Assembly: GCA_030612095.1 (NCBI GenBank)
Contig: JAUWOO010000103.1
Span: 1-6,323 of the forward strand
Reading direction: 5' to 3'
DNA length: 6,323 bases
Source of the DNA: Thermoplasmatota archaeon
Lineage (GTDB): Archaea; Thermoplasmatota; E2; DHVEG-1
A model generated the notes under the pieces. It was not told the DNA's origin. It did no database searches and saw nothing but the letters and a program-made list of their open reading frames with translations. Within the stretch, counting starts at the first letter, position 1. Every line of letters starts with the position of its first letter. Below are positions 1-5,596 of the stretch, piece by piece. A program made the position numbers and the translations under genes.

Positions 1-60
1 GAGTTGCAATCATATAGCTTTCACTATCGAGGATATTTACCAGAGGAATGGATAGGATAA
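1..60 (+). CDS. C-terminal end of an unidentified upstream protein (partial)
   Basis: Frame 1 is open from the window edge to a TAA at 58-60 and gives 19 residues ending in RGYLPEEWIG. The stop lies one base before the ATG of the carbonic anhydrase-like gene, the tight packing expected of an archaeal operon, so this is probably the true end of a coding gene and the two are likely co-transcribed. The fragment is rich in aromatic residues (several Tyr, one Phe, one Trp), which looks like protein rather than random sequence. It is too short to assign a family, and no function is proposed. Confidence 0.55.
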   Translation, partial: ELQSYSFHYRGYLPEEWIG

Positions 61-61
61 T

Positions 62-571
62 ATGAAACCAGAAATAGATAAATCAAGTTATGTTGCAAAA
101 ACTGCAGTAATAATTGGAGATGTCATAATTGGTAAAAACTGCGGAATATTTCCAAATGCAGTAATACGTGGAGATCAAAATACCATAGAAATAGAGGACG
201 GCTCCAATGTTCAAGATTGCTGTGTGATACATACCGACAAGGAGCATGAAGTAAAAATTGGGAAAAATGTTTCAATAGGACATGGAGCAATCGTGCATGG
301 AGCAATCATTGAGGATGATTGTCTTATTGGGATGAATGTAACAATACTAAACGGAGCGAAACTTGGACAAGGGTCAGTCATTGGTGCCAACGCACTTGTT
401 ACAAATAATATGGATGTCCCTGAGAATAGTCTAGTATTGGGCGTACCTGGAAAGATCATCAAACATGATGAAAAATTCAGAGAAATGGCACGCTTGAATG
501 CAGAAACCTATCAAAAACTCTCAAAAGAACACTTAGAGGGAAAACATCCAATATATAACTCTACAGAATGA
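62..571 (+). CDS. gamma carbonic anhydrase-like protein (left-handed beta-helix)
   Basis: This 169-residue protein is built from left-handed beta-helix hexapeptide repeats (roughly residues 10-130, with units such as VIIGKN, VKIGKN and CLIGMN) followed by a C-terminal helix (about 135-160), the usual layout of the gamma carbonic anhydrase/YrdA/PaaY group. The three zinc-binding histidines of the family are visible as His57 (in VIHTD), His74 and His79 (in GHGAIVHG). The active-site Arg36-Gly-Asp38 and Gln51 (NVQD) are also present. By comparison with the Methanosarcina enzyme Cam, the long acidic loop carrying the proton-shuttle glutamate is missing, and the other active-site glutamate is Gln39, as in CamH-type proteins. 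It may therefore hydrate CO2 or be one of the many gamma-CA-like proteins without proven activity. It is cytosolic (no signal peptide). The start follows the upstream stop by one base, with a weak purine-rich ribosome site. Confidence 0.9.
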   Translation: MKPEIDKSSYVAKTAVIIGDVIIGKNCGIFPNAVIRGDQNTIEIEDGSNVQDCCVIHTDKEHEVKIGKNVSIGHGAIVHGAIIEDDCLIGMNVTILNGAKLGQGSVIGANALVTNNMDVPENSLVLGVPGKIIKHDEKFREMARLNAETYQKLSKEHLEGKHPIYNSTE

Positions 572-584
572 CCAATCACGGGAA

Positions 585-1070
585 CTAACGTTTCTCTTTT
601 AATTTTGAACGTGTATACTCAAGCAAGCCACCGGCATCTCGAATCGCCAATATTTCCTTTGGTAACTTTGGAAATGAAAATGTTTTACCACCGACCACTA
701 TTTTTCCATTGTCCACATCTAGATTAATATCATCGCCTTCAGAATAAGCCTCTACTGCATCTGGGCATTCAATTAAGATAAGTCCCTGGTTAATGGCTGA
801 CCGGTAGAATATCCGTGCAAAGCTTTCTGCCACCACTACCTTGATTCCCACGGCCTTTAATCCCACAACAGGCTGTTCACGTGAGCTTCCACATCCAAAG
901 TTTTTTCCCGCAAAAATAATGTCTCCCTTGACAACATTTTTTGAAAACGATGGGTCCAAATCCTCAAGTAGATGAGGTTTGATTTCTTCTGCAGTGCTGC
1001 ATGTATATGTATATTTTCCAGGGAATAACATGTCAGTGTTTATATTGTCCCCATATTTCCATACCTTCAT
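585..1070 (-). CDS. leuD: 3-isopropylmalate dehydratase-type small subunit (LeuD)
   Basis: This 161-residue protein is the swivel-domain subunit of an aconitase-superfamily hydro-lyase. It pairs with the LeuC encoded just upstream to isomerise 2-isopropylmalate to 3-isopropylmalate in leucine synthesis, or a related substrate. Family marks are the N-terminal NTDMLFPGKY (residues 11-20), the signature GCGSSREQ (59-66) carrying the catalytic Ser-Arg pair, SFARIFYRSAINQG, and the C-terminal AGGLLEYT segment. Length matches the archaeal form (about 160-170 residues). The ATG overlaps the leuC stop (ATGA, 1067-1070), implying translational coupling, and it is preceded by a strong GGAGGAG site inside leuC. 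The substrate loop after GK reads YTYT (20-23) rather than the YLVY or YLRT reported for archaeal isopropylmalate isomerase and homoaconitase, so 'LeuD' is a family name here and not proof of substrate. Confidence 0.9.
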   Translation of the reverse strand: MKVWKYGDNINTDMLFPGKYTYTCSTAEEIKPHLLEDLDPSFSKNVVKGDIIFAGKNFGCGSSREQPVVGLKAVGIKVVVAESFARIFYRSAINQGLILIECPDAVEAYSEGDDINLDVDNGKIVVGGKTFSFPKLPKEILAIRDAGGLLEYTRSKLKEKR

Positions 1071-2335
1071 TTTTTCATCTCCTCCCCTGGATCTGTCACT
1101 TTACCATGAATCGCTGAGACTGCAACTGTGGCAGGACTGGATAGATATATCTCTGCATCCTTACATCCCATACGTCCTTTGAAATTCCTATTAGCAGTGC
1201 TAAGACACCGTTCACCGGGTGCCAATACTCCTTGATGAGCGCCAAGACATGGCCCACAGCCGGGTGGAAGTAATATACCCCCTGATTTAACAAGAGTTTC
1301 AATTATACCCATTTTCAGCGCTTCTTCATAAATTTTCTTAGATGCAGGTAAAATAAGTAGTCTTACGTTTGGTTTTACTTCTTTCCCTTTTAAAATATCG
1401 GCAGCGATTTGTAAATCTGATAATCTGCCATTGGTACAGGTACCAATTAGGCATTGTTGAATTTCTAAACCCTCAATTTCACTTACGGGTTTGACATTGT
1501 CAACTGTATGAGGACATGCCACCATTGGAATAATTTCAGACAAATCATAATCCAACTCCTGCATGTAGGTTGCATCCTTATCTGGATAAACAGCAGCATA
1601 TGCTCCGTCAGGTATCCCAATTGAATCTAGATACTCTTTTGTAGCTTTGTCTACAGGAAATGTCGCGTTTTTTGCACCCATTTCAACACCCATATTTGCT
1701 ATTGTAAAACGATCATCGATAGAGAATTGTTCAACATCACCATGAAACTCTACAGAGCAATAATTTGCACCAGATGCAGAAATATCACCGATAATATGTA
1801 GAATCACATCCTTTGCAAACACACCTTGTTGCAGTTTTCCAGAAAGTGTCATTTTTATACTATTGGGTACCTTCAACCAAGTCTCACCTGTGAGCATCAA
1901 CGAGGCAGCCTCGGTCCTATCAATACCAGATGAAAAAGCACCAATCGCACCATAAGAACAAGTGTGCGAATCGCTACCCAGCAGTAGTTTTCCAGGTAAT
2001 GCAAACCCCTTCTCAACAACTACTTGATGGCATACGCCGACACCAACATCAAAGAAATTTTTTATATTGTGCGACTTGACAAAGCTCCTTATATTCTTGT
2101 GATTTGAAGCTGTTTTCTCAGATGCTGCTGGAATAACGTGATCAAGAACAATTATAGATAGGGATTTAGAACAGACCCCGTATTCTTCCAACTCATTTTT
2201 TATCTTCTGGATGATAGCAGCAGTATTATCATGGGTCAAAAGATGATCTGGATGCACTGTTACTATTTGACTAGGAATCACATTTTTATTTCCAGAATAT
2301 GCCGCAAGTAATTTTTCTGCAAATGTCATAGCCAT
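1067..2335 (-). CDS. leuC: 3-isopropylmalate dehydratase-type large subunit (LeuC)
   Basis: This 422-residue protein is the 4Fe-4S subunit of an aconitase-superfamily dehydratase. Visible motifs are HDNTA (35-39), the signature SDSHTCSYGAIGAF (121-134), GTCTNGR with Cys300, and PPGCGPCLGAHQG with Cys360 and Cys363, so all three cluster ligands are present. ANRNFKGRMG (381-390) is also typical. I place the start at 2335 because the protein then begins MAMTFAEKLL as archaeal LeuC proteins do, and GGAGGT lies 9 bases upstream. The frame stays open to 2485, but those 50 codons are Leu/Ile/Phe-rich and resemble no LeuC N-terminus. The length fits the archaeal form of about 420 residues rather than the longer bacterial LeuC. 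It forms an operon with leuD. Homoaconitase, citramalate or dimethylmalate activity cannot be excluded from sequence, since leuA and leuB are not in the window. Confidence 0.92.
   Translation of the reverse strand: MAMTFAEKLLAAYSGNKNVIPSQIVTVHPDHLLTHDNTAAIIQKIKNELEEYGVCSKSLSIIVLDHVIPAASEKTASNHKNIRSFVKSHNIKNFFDVGVGVCHQVVVEKGFALPGKLLLGSDSHTCSYGAIGAFSSGIDRTEAASLMLTGETWLKVPNSIKMTLSGKLQQGVFAKDVILHIIGDISASGANYCSVEFHGDVEQFSIDDRFTIANMGVEMGAKNATFPVDKATKEYLDSIGIPDGAYAAVYPDKDATYMQELDYDLSEIIPMVACPHTVDNVKPVSEIEGLEIQQCLIGTCTNGRLSDLQIAADILKGKEVKPNVRLLILPASKKIYEEALKMGIIETLVKSGGILLPPGCGPCLGAHQGVLAPGERCLSTANRNFKGRMGCKDAEIYLSSPATVAVSAIHGKVTDPGEEMKK
1079..1085 (-). promoter_or_regulatory. ribosome binding site of leuD inside leuC
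   Basis: Read on the minus strand this is GGAGGAG, 8 bases before the leuD ATG and within the last codons of leuC. Together with the ATGA overlap it supports independent re-initiation or coupling at leuD and fixes the leuD start. Confidence 0.75.
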
Positions 2336-2344
2336 ATTAACTAT

Positions 2345-2350
2345 ACCTCC
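2345..2350 (-). promoter_or_regulatory. ribosome binding site of leuC
   Basis: On the minus strand this is GGAGGT followed by 9 bases and then ATG at 2335. It is the best Shine-Dalgarno match near the gene and decides the start against the much longer open frame that runs to 2485. Confidence 0.75.
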
Positions 2351-2373
2351 AACAATTATTATCCTCCCATCAA

Positions 2374-2394
2374 CAACACCATTAATAGGTGTTG
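2374..2394. repeat. 7-bp inverted repeat upstream of leuC (possible operator)
   Basis: CAACACC at 2374-2380 and GGTGTTG at 2388-2394 are exact reverse complements separated by the 7-base AT-only spacer ATTAATA. It lies about 40-60 bases upstream of the leuC ATG and downstream of the leuC TATA-like sequence, so it could be a repressor operator or an RNA hairpin in the leader. Arms of this size arise several times by chance in a window this long. Only the position makes it a candidate. Confidence 0.4.
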
Positions 2395-2453
2395 CGGAGC
2401 GCAAAAATAGAAATTGGATTACATTCTTCAAATTTATGTAAAAAAGACGAAAA

Positions 2454-2470
2454 ACAAGCAAAAATATAAG
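2454..2470 (+). promoter_or_regulatory. possible promoter of the pilin-like gene
   Basis: The plus strand reads ACAAGCAAAAATATAAG, an archaeal-like TATA element (AAAAATATA) preceded by a BRE-like AAGC. A start near 2490 would give a short leader that still contains the GGTGAG ribosome site at 2499-2504 before the ATG at 2515. The same bases form the candidate leuC TATA element on the other strand, so the two promoters may overlap and compete. Confidence 0.35.
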
Positions 2471-2475
2471 TTCTA
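2461..2475 (-). promoter_or_regulatory. possible promoter of leuCD
   Basis: The minus strand reads TAGAACTTATATTTT, a TATA-like core (CTTATATTTT, 2470-2461) with a purine/A-containing BRE-like stretch before it. Transcription would begin near 2440 and give a leader of roughly 100 bases that includes the inverted repeat. A second, weaker candidate is the AT-rich TTACATAAATTTG on the minus strand near 2442-2430. This is assigned by eye only. Confidence 0.35.
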
Positions 2476-2514
2476 GTACATACATATTATAGCTTGTAGG
2501 TGAGGGATGGAGAT

Positions 2515-3405
2515 ATGAAAAACAAAAAGTTTGTCAAAAGGAAAGATGCAGTTGCAGGTGTAATCGAAGCACTTCTACTTGTGGCTCTTGTCTCTATAAT
2601 AATTTCAACGATACAGCTAGTTTACATACCCCAGATAATGGAACAACGAGAATCAGACCATATGGATGATGCGGAAAATCAGTTTTCATATTTAAAATCC
2701 GTAATAGATCTACAATCAATGGTAAAAGAAGATGTACCCATATCCTCTCCAATAACCTTGGGAAGCAGGGAGCTTCCTTATTTTGTAACGGCAAGAGCAT
2801 TTGGTCAACTTGATATAATAGATATAGATAGGACAGATTCAAAAATAACGACATATCCATTGATGGGGTTTCTATACGATAGTAAAACAAATATTCCTTT
2901 AACATCGATCAAATATAAAGCTCATAATTCATATTTTATTGATCAGACATATGTACTCGAGGGTGGGTGCGTTATTGTCAAACAACCAGATGGAGAAACG
3001 GTAAAAATTGAGCCAGCCATTACTGTAGAAAATAAGACAAAGATTAACATAATTTATAATATGCCATTAATCACTGGCGTTCCTGGAAAAAATTCGACTA
3101 GCGGGTATAAAAACTGTTTTGTTCGTACTAACTACTCCTATAATAAACCATACATTCAGGACATCGATAATTCATCAGATGACCACCATGTATGGATATA
3201 TACAGATTATCTAGACGCATGGAATGCATCACTCAATAAACTGTTAGAAGAAGAAGTGAAAAATGGATACGTTAACGTTACCATTACTCAAGATACTTGG
3301 GGAACAGATGTAGTCGAGATTGAACCCTGGGGTAAAACCATTCATCTAGAACTTACAATAACTTACATAGGTGCTCAGATTGGTCCTGGAACCGTAATCA
3401 CTTAA
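2515..3405 (+). CDS. pilin-like secreted surface protein with class III-type leader
   Basis: This 296-residue protein begins with a short basic leader (MKNKKFVKRKD), then one long hydrophobic helix (about residues 13-38) starting AVAGVIEALLLVA. This is the arrangement of archaeal type IV pilin-like proteins, which are cut after the charged leader by a PibD/FlaK-type peptidase and keep the helix as an anchor. Glu18 sits near the start of the helix, where pilins often carry a glutamate. The rest (about 45-296) is predicted extracellular and mainly beta-stranded, and ends in GAQIGPGTVIT. Six N-glycosylation sequons lie in the outer half (Asn173, 193, 206, 219, 237, 254). I start at ATG 2515 with GGTGAG 10 bases upstream. 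An in-frame GTG at 2500 would add only five residues. Several archaeal genomes carry such proteins of unknown role (for example the DUF1628/DUF7289 type). The exact family, the cleavage site and any pilus assembly are unproven. Confidence 0.75.
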   Translation: MKNKKFVKRKDAVAGVIEALLLVALVSIIISTIQLVYIPQIMEQRESDHMDDAENQFSYLKSVIDLQSMVKEDVPISSPITLGSRELPYFVTARAFGQLDIIDIDRTDSKITTYPLMGFLYDSKTNIPLTSIKYKAHNSYFIDQTYVLEGGCVIVKQPDGETVKIEPAITVENKTKINIIYNMPLITGVPGKNSTSGYKNCFVRTNYSYNKPYIQDIDNSSDDHHVWIYTDYLDAWNASLNKLLEEEVKNGYVNVTITQDTWGTDVVEIEPWGKTIHLELTITYIGAQIGPGTVIT

Positions 3406-3456
3406 GGATTAAAGCACGAATTCTTGTCTTTTCATTGGCAAAAACAATAAGAAAGA

Positions 3457-3462
3457 TTTTTT
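3457..3462 (+). terminator. possible oligo-T terminator of the pilin-like gene
   Basis: A run of six T residues lies about 50 bases after the pilin-like stop codon. Archaeal RNA polymerase commonly terminates at T-rich tracts without a hairpin. The location before the next candidate promoter is suitable, but short T runs are common in AT-rich DNA. Confidence 0.3.
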
Positions 3463-3473
3463 ATTGACTAGGG

Positions 3474-3483
3474 CATATAGTTA
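3474..3483 (+). promoter_or_regulatory. possible promoter of the first KaiC-like gene
   Basis: CATATAGTTA is a TATA-like element. It shares the 9-mer ATATAGTTA with the element upstream of the second KaiC-like gene (4755-4763). A start near 3505 would give a leader of about 80 bases to ATG 3589. The rest of the 183-base spacer after the pilin-like gene shows no gene. It contains a GAGGTGA sequence at 3550-3556 that is not well placed for either candidate start. Confidence 0.3.
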
Positions 3484-3588
3484 ATACGAAATGGAGTACA
3501 GAATATACAAGCATGATTTGTGTTTTAGAAGAACCCTACAAGTAAATATGAGGTGAATATACATACAACACGAGAGAGCGGTTTAATC

Positions 3589-4380
3589 ATGAATGAAAAC
3601 GAAATTTTTTACACGAATGTGAATACAAATACAAAGAATGAAAATGTGCTTAAAACAGACATTAGTGGATTTGATGAGTTATTTGCGGAAAGAGGGATAC
3701 CAAAAGGGAACTCTGTTTTAGTGGCTGGTGGACCTGGTACGGGTAAAAGTATACTTTGTCGACAGATATGCTATAACATCGTTTCTAAGGGTAAAAAATG
3801 TATGTACGTTAGCTTTGAAGAGGGCAAAGAACGCATTCAAAGAAGTATGGAGAAATTTGGGTGGAATGCAGCTAAATTCATCGAGGAGGGTAGTTTTCTG
3901 ATTCAAAAGATCAACCCTCTTGATATTTTGAGAATGAAGTTTGGTTCACTAGGCGGCTCAGGTTCTGCCACCGAAGTTTCATACAAGATAAAACCGCTTG
4001 TCATACCTGGGGGTTTTCATCCCGAGGTTATTGTTGTTGACTCTTTGAGCGCCATTATTTCTGTATCTATCACTAAAGATAAGAATTATAGAGCCTATCT
4101 TCAACAATTGTTCGGTTTTTTTGAGGAGACTGGTGCTACTTCGTTTCTAATTACCGAAACGGATCCAATGCCGACGAGATTTAGTGATACGGGGATTGAG
4201 GAGTTTTTAGCTGACGGAATAGTCATTCTATATAACATCCAAAAAAAGGATATTCGTGAGAATGCCATTGAAGTTCTAAAGATGAGATATTGCAAACATG
4301 AAAAGAAAATAGTGTTGATGGAAATTGCAGAGAATGGGATAAAAGTGTATCCAGACAAGCGGGTCTCCATTACTCCTTAA
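3589..4380 (+). CDS. KaiC-like single-domain ATPase, catalytic residues intact
   Basis: This 263-residue protein is a RecA/KaiC-superfamily ATPase (RAD55/KaiC-like). Visible in order are the entry motif ISGFDELFAERGIPKG (25-40), Walker A GGPGTGKS (47-54), the paired catalytic glutamates Glu77-Glu78 in YVSFEEG, Walker B VIVVDS with Asp151, the conserved GIEEFLADGIVIL block (202-214), and KMRYCKH (231-237) where KaiC has KMRGTxH. One domain of this size is usual for archaeal KaiC-like regulators, whereas cyanobacterial KaiC has two. The protein probably binds and hydrolyses ATP as a hexamer or other oligomer. Its partner is unknown. The start is uncertain: ATG 3589 follows a GAGAG sequence by about 10 bases, while an in-frame GTG at 3553 would add 12 residues that look non-conserved. 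The gene lies downstream of the pilin-like gene and converges on the small minus-strand gene with a 14-base gap. Confidence 0.85.
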   Translation: MNENEIFYTNVNTNTKNENVLKTDISGFDELFAERGIPKGNSVLVAGGPGTGKSILCRQICYNIVSKGKKCMYVSFEEGKERIQRSMEKFGWNAAKFIEEGSFLIQKINPLDILRMKFGSLGGSGSATEVSYKIKPLVIPGGFHPEVIVVDSLSAIISVSITKDKNYRAYLQQLFGFFEETGATSFLITETDPMPTRFSDTGIEEFLADGIVILYNIQKKDIRENAIEVLKMRYCKHEKKIVLMEIAENGIKVYPDKRVSITP

Positions 4381-4394
4381 TGTTGCGCGATTAT

Positions 4395-4622
4395 TTACAG
4401 GAATCTGAACGGCTCTGCATGTTGGTTGAGTCTTTTTGCACCGTATTTTAATATATTGTTTTCAATTTTTTTAACTTGAAATTTAGTAAGCCCTATCCGC
4501 TTCAGTATCAGATTGTCGTTCTCATCATATATTTTTATTGTTCCGTCATCTACACTGGAGATAGCTTTGATTATTTTGCCGTTTTGCAACCATATCCAGA
4601 TATTAACGCTTTTCGTTGTCAT
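4395..4622 (-). CDS. small uncharacterised protein (75 residues)
   Basis: I do not recognise this protein. Its first half (about residues 5-44) alternates hydrophobic and polar residues as short beta strands do (NIWIWLQNGKII, GTIKIYDENDNLIL). It is followed by an amphipathic helix (LTKFQVKKIENNILKYG, about 47-63) and a basic tail, giving a compact beta-alpha pattern with no signal peptide or membrane segment. A real gene is supported by that pattern, by tight convergent packing with the first KaiC-like gene, and by a good TATA element (minus strand, around 4680-4670) spaced for a short leader. I start at ATG 4622, with GGATG 5 bases upstream. An in-frame GTG at 4628 would add two residues. 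It sits between two KaiC-like genes and diverges from the second. A small regulator or adaptor is possible but unproven. Confidence 0.6.
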   Translation of the reverse strand: MTTKSVNIWIWLQNGKIIKAISSVDDGTIKIYDENDNLILKRIGLTKFQVKKIENNILKYGAKRLNQHAEPFRFL

Positions 4623-4669
4623 GCCCACATCCGATACAATTTTTATGTGATATTACTTTTATTTTACAA

Positions 4670-4686
4670 ACTATATAAATATTTCT
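4670..4686 (-). promoter_or_regulatory. promoter of the small minus-strand gene
   Basis: The minus strand reads AGAAATATTTATATAGT, a near-consensus archaeal TATA box (TTTATATAG) with a BRE-like AGAAA before it. Transcription would start near 4650, about 25-30 bases before the ATG at 4622. It contains ATATAGT, also present in the candidate promoters of both KaiC-like genes. Confidence 0.5.
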
Positions 4687-4745
4687 ATATGTTTTCAGAA
4701 AACTATATCAAGCATGTGTTATAACCCCCATATTTCAACAAGGAA

Positions 4746-4763
4746 AATCAAAATATATAGTTA
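4746..4763 (+). promoter_or_regulatory. possible promoter of the second KaiC-like gene
   Basis: AATCAAAATATATAGTTA holds a TATA-like core (AAATATATAG) preceded by an A-rich BRE-like stretch. Initiation near 4785 would leave a leader of about 40 bases. Its ATATAGTTA is identical to the element before the first KaiC-like gene. The surrounding 205-base spacer (4623-4827) holds this element and the minus-strand promoter. I see no other gene in it. Confidence 0.4.
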
Positions 4764-4827
4764 GCAAATCCGACAAAAAGAACGGATAAAATAATATATT
4801 GGCAGTTGCATATCACATTGGGATTTG

Positions 4828-5583
4828 ATGTCAGAGGAGATGTACTTTAAACAAAAGAATGCAGTAGATCGTGTAAGAACAGGTATTGATGGCCTAGATG
4901 GTATAATTGACGGAGGGTTGCCCGGAAAATCCATCACTCTAGTTTCTGGTCCACCTGGAAGCGGCAAAAGTATTTTTTGTTTCCAGTTTCTATATGAGGG
5001 AGTAAAAAAGGGGGAAAAATGCCTGTTTTTAACATTAGATAAGAAAGTCAACGGCCTTTTAATTCAAGCAAAAAAACTTGGTTTTGATTTTCAACCGGCA
5101 ATGGAACAAAAACTTGCAAAATTCCTATTCTTGAACGTAAACAAAAAACTTGTCTACGAAAGCATGACCAATGAAATTCTATCTGGAGAATACGACCGGG
5201 TTGTATTAGATTCCATCACACCATTATCTGAAATGCCCATATATGCAAAGGACACGGAAAACAATTCTGATATTAGTATAATCAATTCTGAAGAAATTCC
5301 CACCAATACTAATCCACCAGTTAGAAGACTGCACTTGCGATTCATAATGGATGCTTTAGAAACGGCAGAAACAACTTCAATAGTGACGTCAGAATTACCC
5401 ATGGGTTCTTCCCTTCTTTCCAGGGATGGCATCTCTGAGTTCTTAGCAGATGGAGTCATAATTCTCAATTTTGATTCTACCATGGACAGGAGAAAATTAT
5501 CAGTGATGAAAATGAGGAACACAAAACACACACTTAAGCCACAGGATATCGAGATAGGAGAAGGCGGAATAAGATTCATTTAA
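4828..5583 (+). CDS. KaiC-like single-domain ATPase with altered catalytic glutamates
   Basis: This 251-residue protein is a second RecA/KaiC-superfamily ATPase. The N-terminal TGIDGLDGIIDGGLPGKS (18-35), Walker A GPPGSGKS (41-48), Walker B RVVLDS with Asp128, the block GISEFLADGVIIL (201-213) and KMRNTKH (228-234) are all in place. The paired glutamates after the third strand, which activate water in KaiC, are replaced by Asp71-Lys72 (FLTLDKK). ATP binding should be kept, but hydrolysis may be slow or lost, so it may act as a nucleotide-sensing partner. A polar, Asn/Glu-rich insert (about 138-165) follows Walker B. ATG 4828 has a weak GGGAT upstream. A TTG at 4825 is the only earlier in-frame option nearby. 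The gene is 13 bases upstream of the methyltransferase-like gene, suggesting co-transcription. It is clearly diverged from the first KaiC-like protein and not a recent duplicate. Confidence 0.85.
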   Translation: MSEEMYFKQKNAVDRVRTGIDGLDGIIDGGLPGKSITLVSGPPGSGKSIFCFQFLYEGVKKGEKCLFLTLDKKVNGLLIQAKKLGFDFQPAMEQKLAKFLFLNVNKKLVYESMTNEILSGEYDRVVLDSITPLSEMPIYAKDTENNSDISIINSEEIPTNTNPPVRRLHLRFIMDALETAETTSIVTSELPMGSSLLSRDGISEFLADGVIILNFDSTMDRRKLSVMKMRNTKHTLKPQDIEIGEGGIRFI

Positions 5584-5596
5584 AGAACCGACAGAT

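Noticed and set aside
2336..2485. 50-codon in-frame N-terminal extension of leuC, rich in Leu/Ile/Phe, resembling a membrane segment or leucine leader peptide
   Set aside because: A GGAGGT site lies 9 bases before the ATG at 2335, where the protein then matches normal archaeal LeuC N-termini, and the candidate promoter falls inside the extension. Leucine-codon attenuation is not an established archaeal mechanism.
2515..4380. An archaellum (arl/fla) operon with the first KaiC-like protein as ArlH
   Set aside because: No ArlI ATPase, ArlJ membrane protein or ArlF/G is nearby, and the pilin-like protein is not a recognisable archaellin.
4476..4724. Plus-strand 82-codon open frame rich in Tyr and Phe
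   Set aside because: It lies opposite the small minus-strand gene and runs through its TATA box. Its composition reflects AT-rich DNA and it has no ribosome site.
5154..5579. Minus-strand 141-codon open frame
   Set aside because: It is antisense to the second KaiC-like gene across conserved Walker B and C-terminal motifs, and its translation has no recognisable family pattern.
3553..5583. A circadian KaiABC clock
   Set aside because: Both proteins have one KaiC domain rather than two, and no KaiA or KaiB is present. Only KaiC-like family membership is supported.
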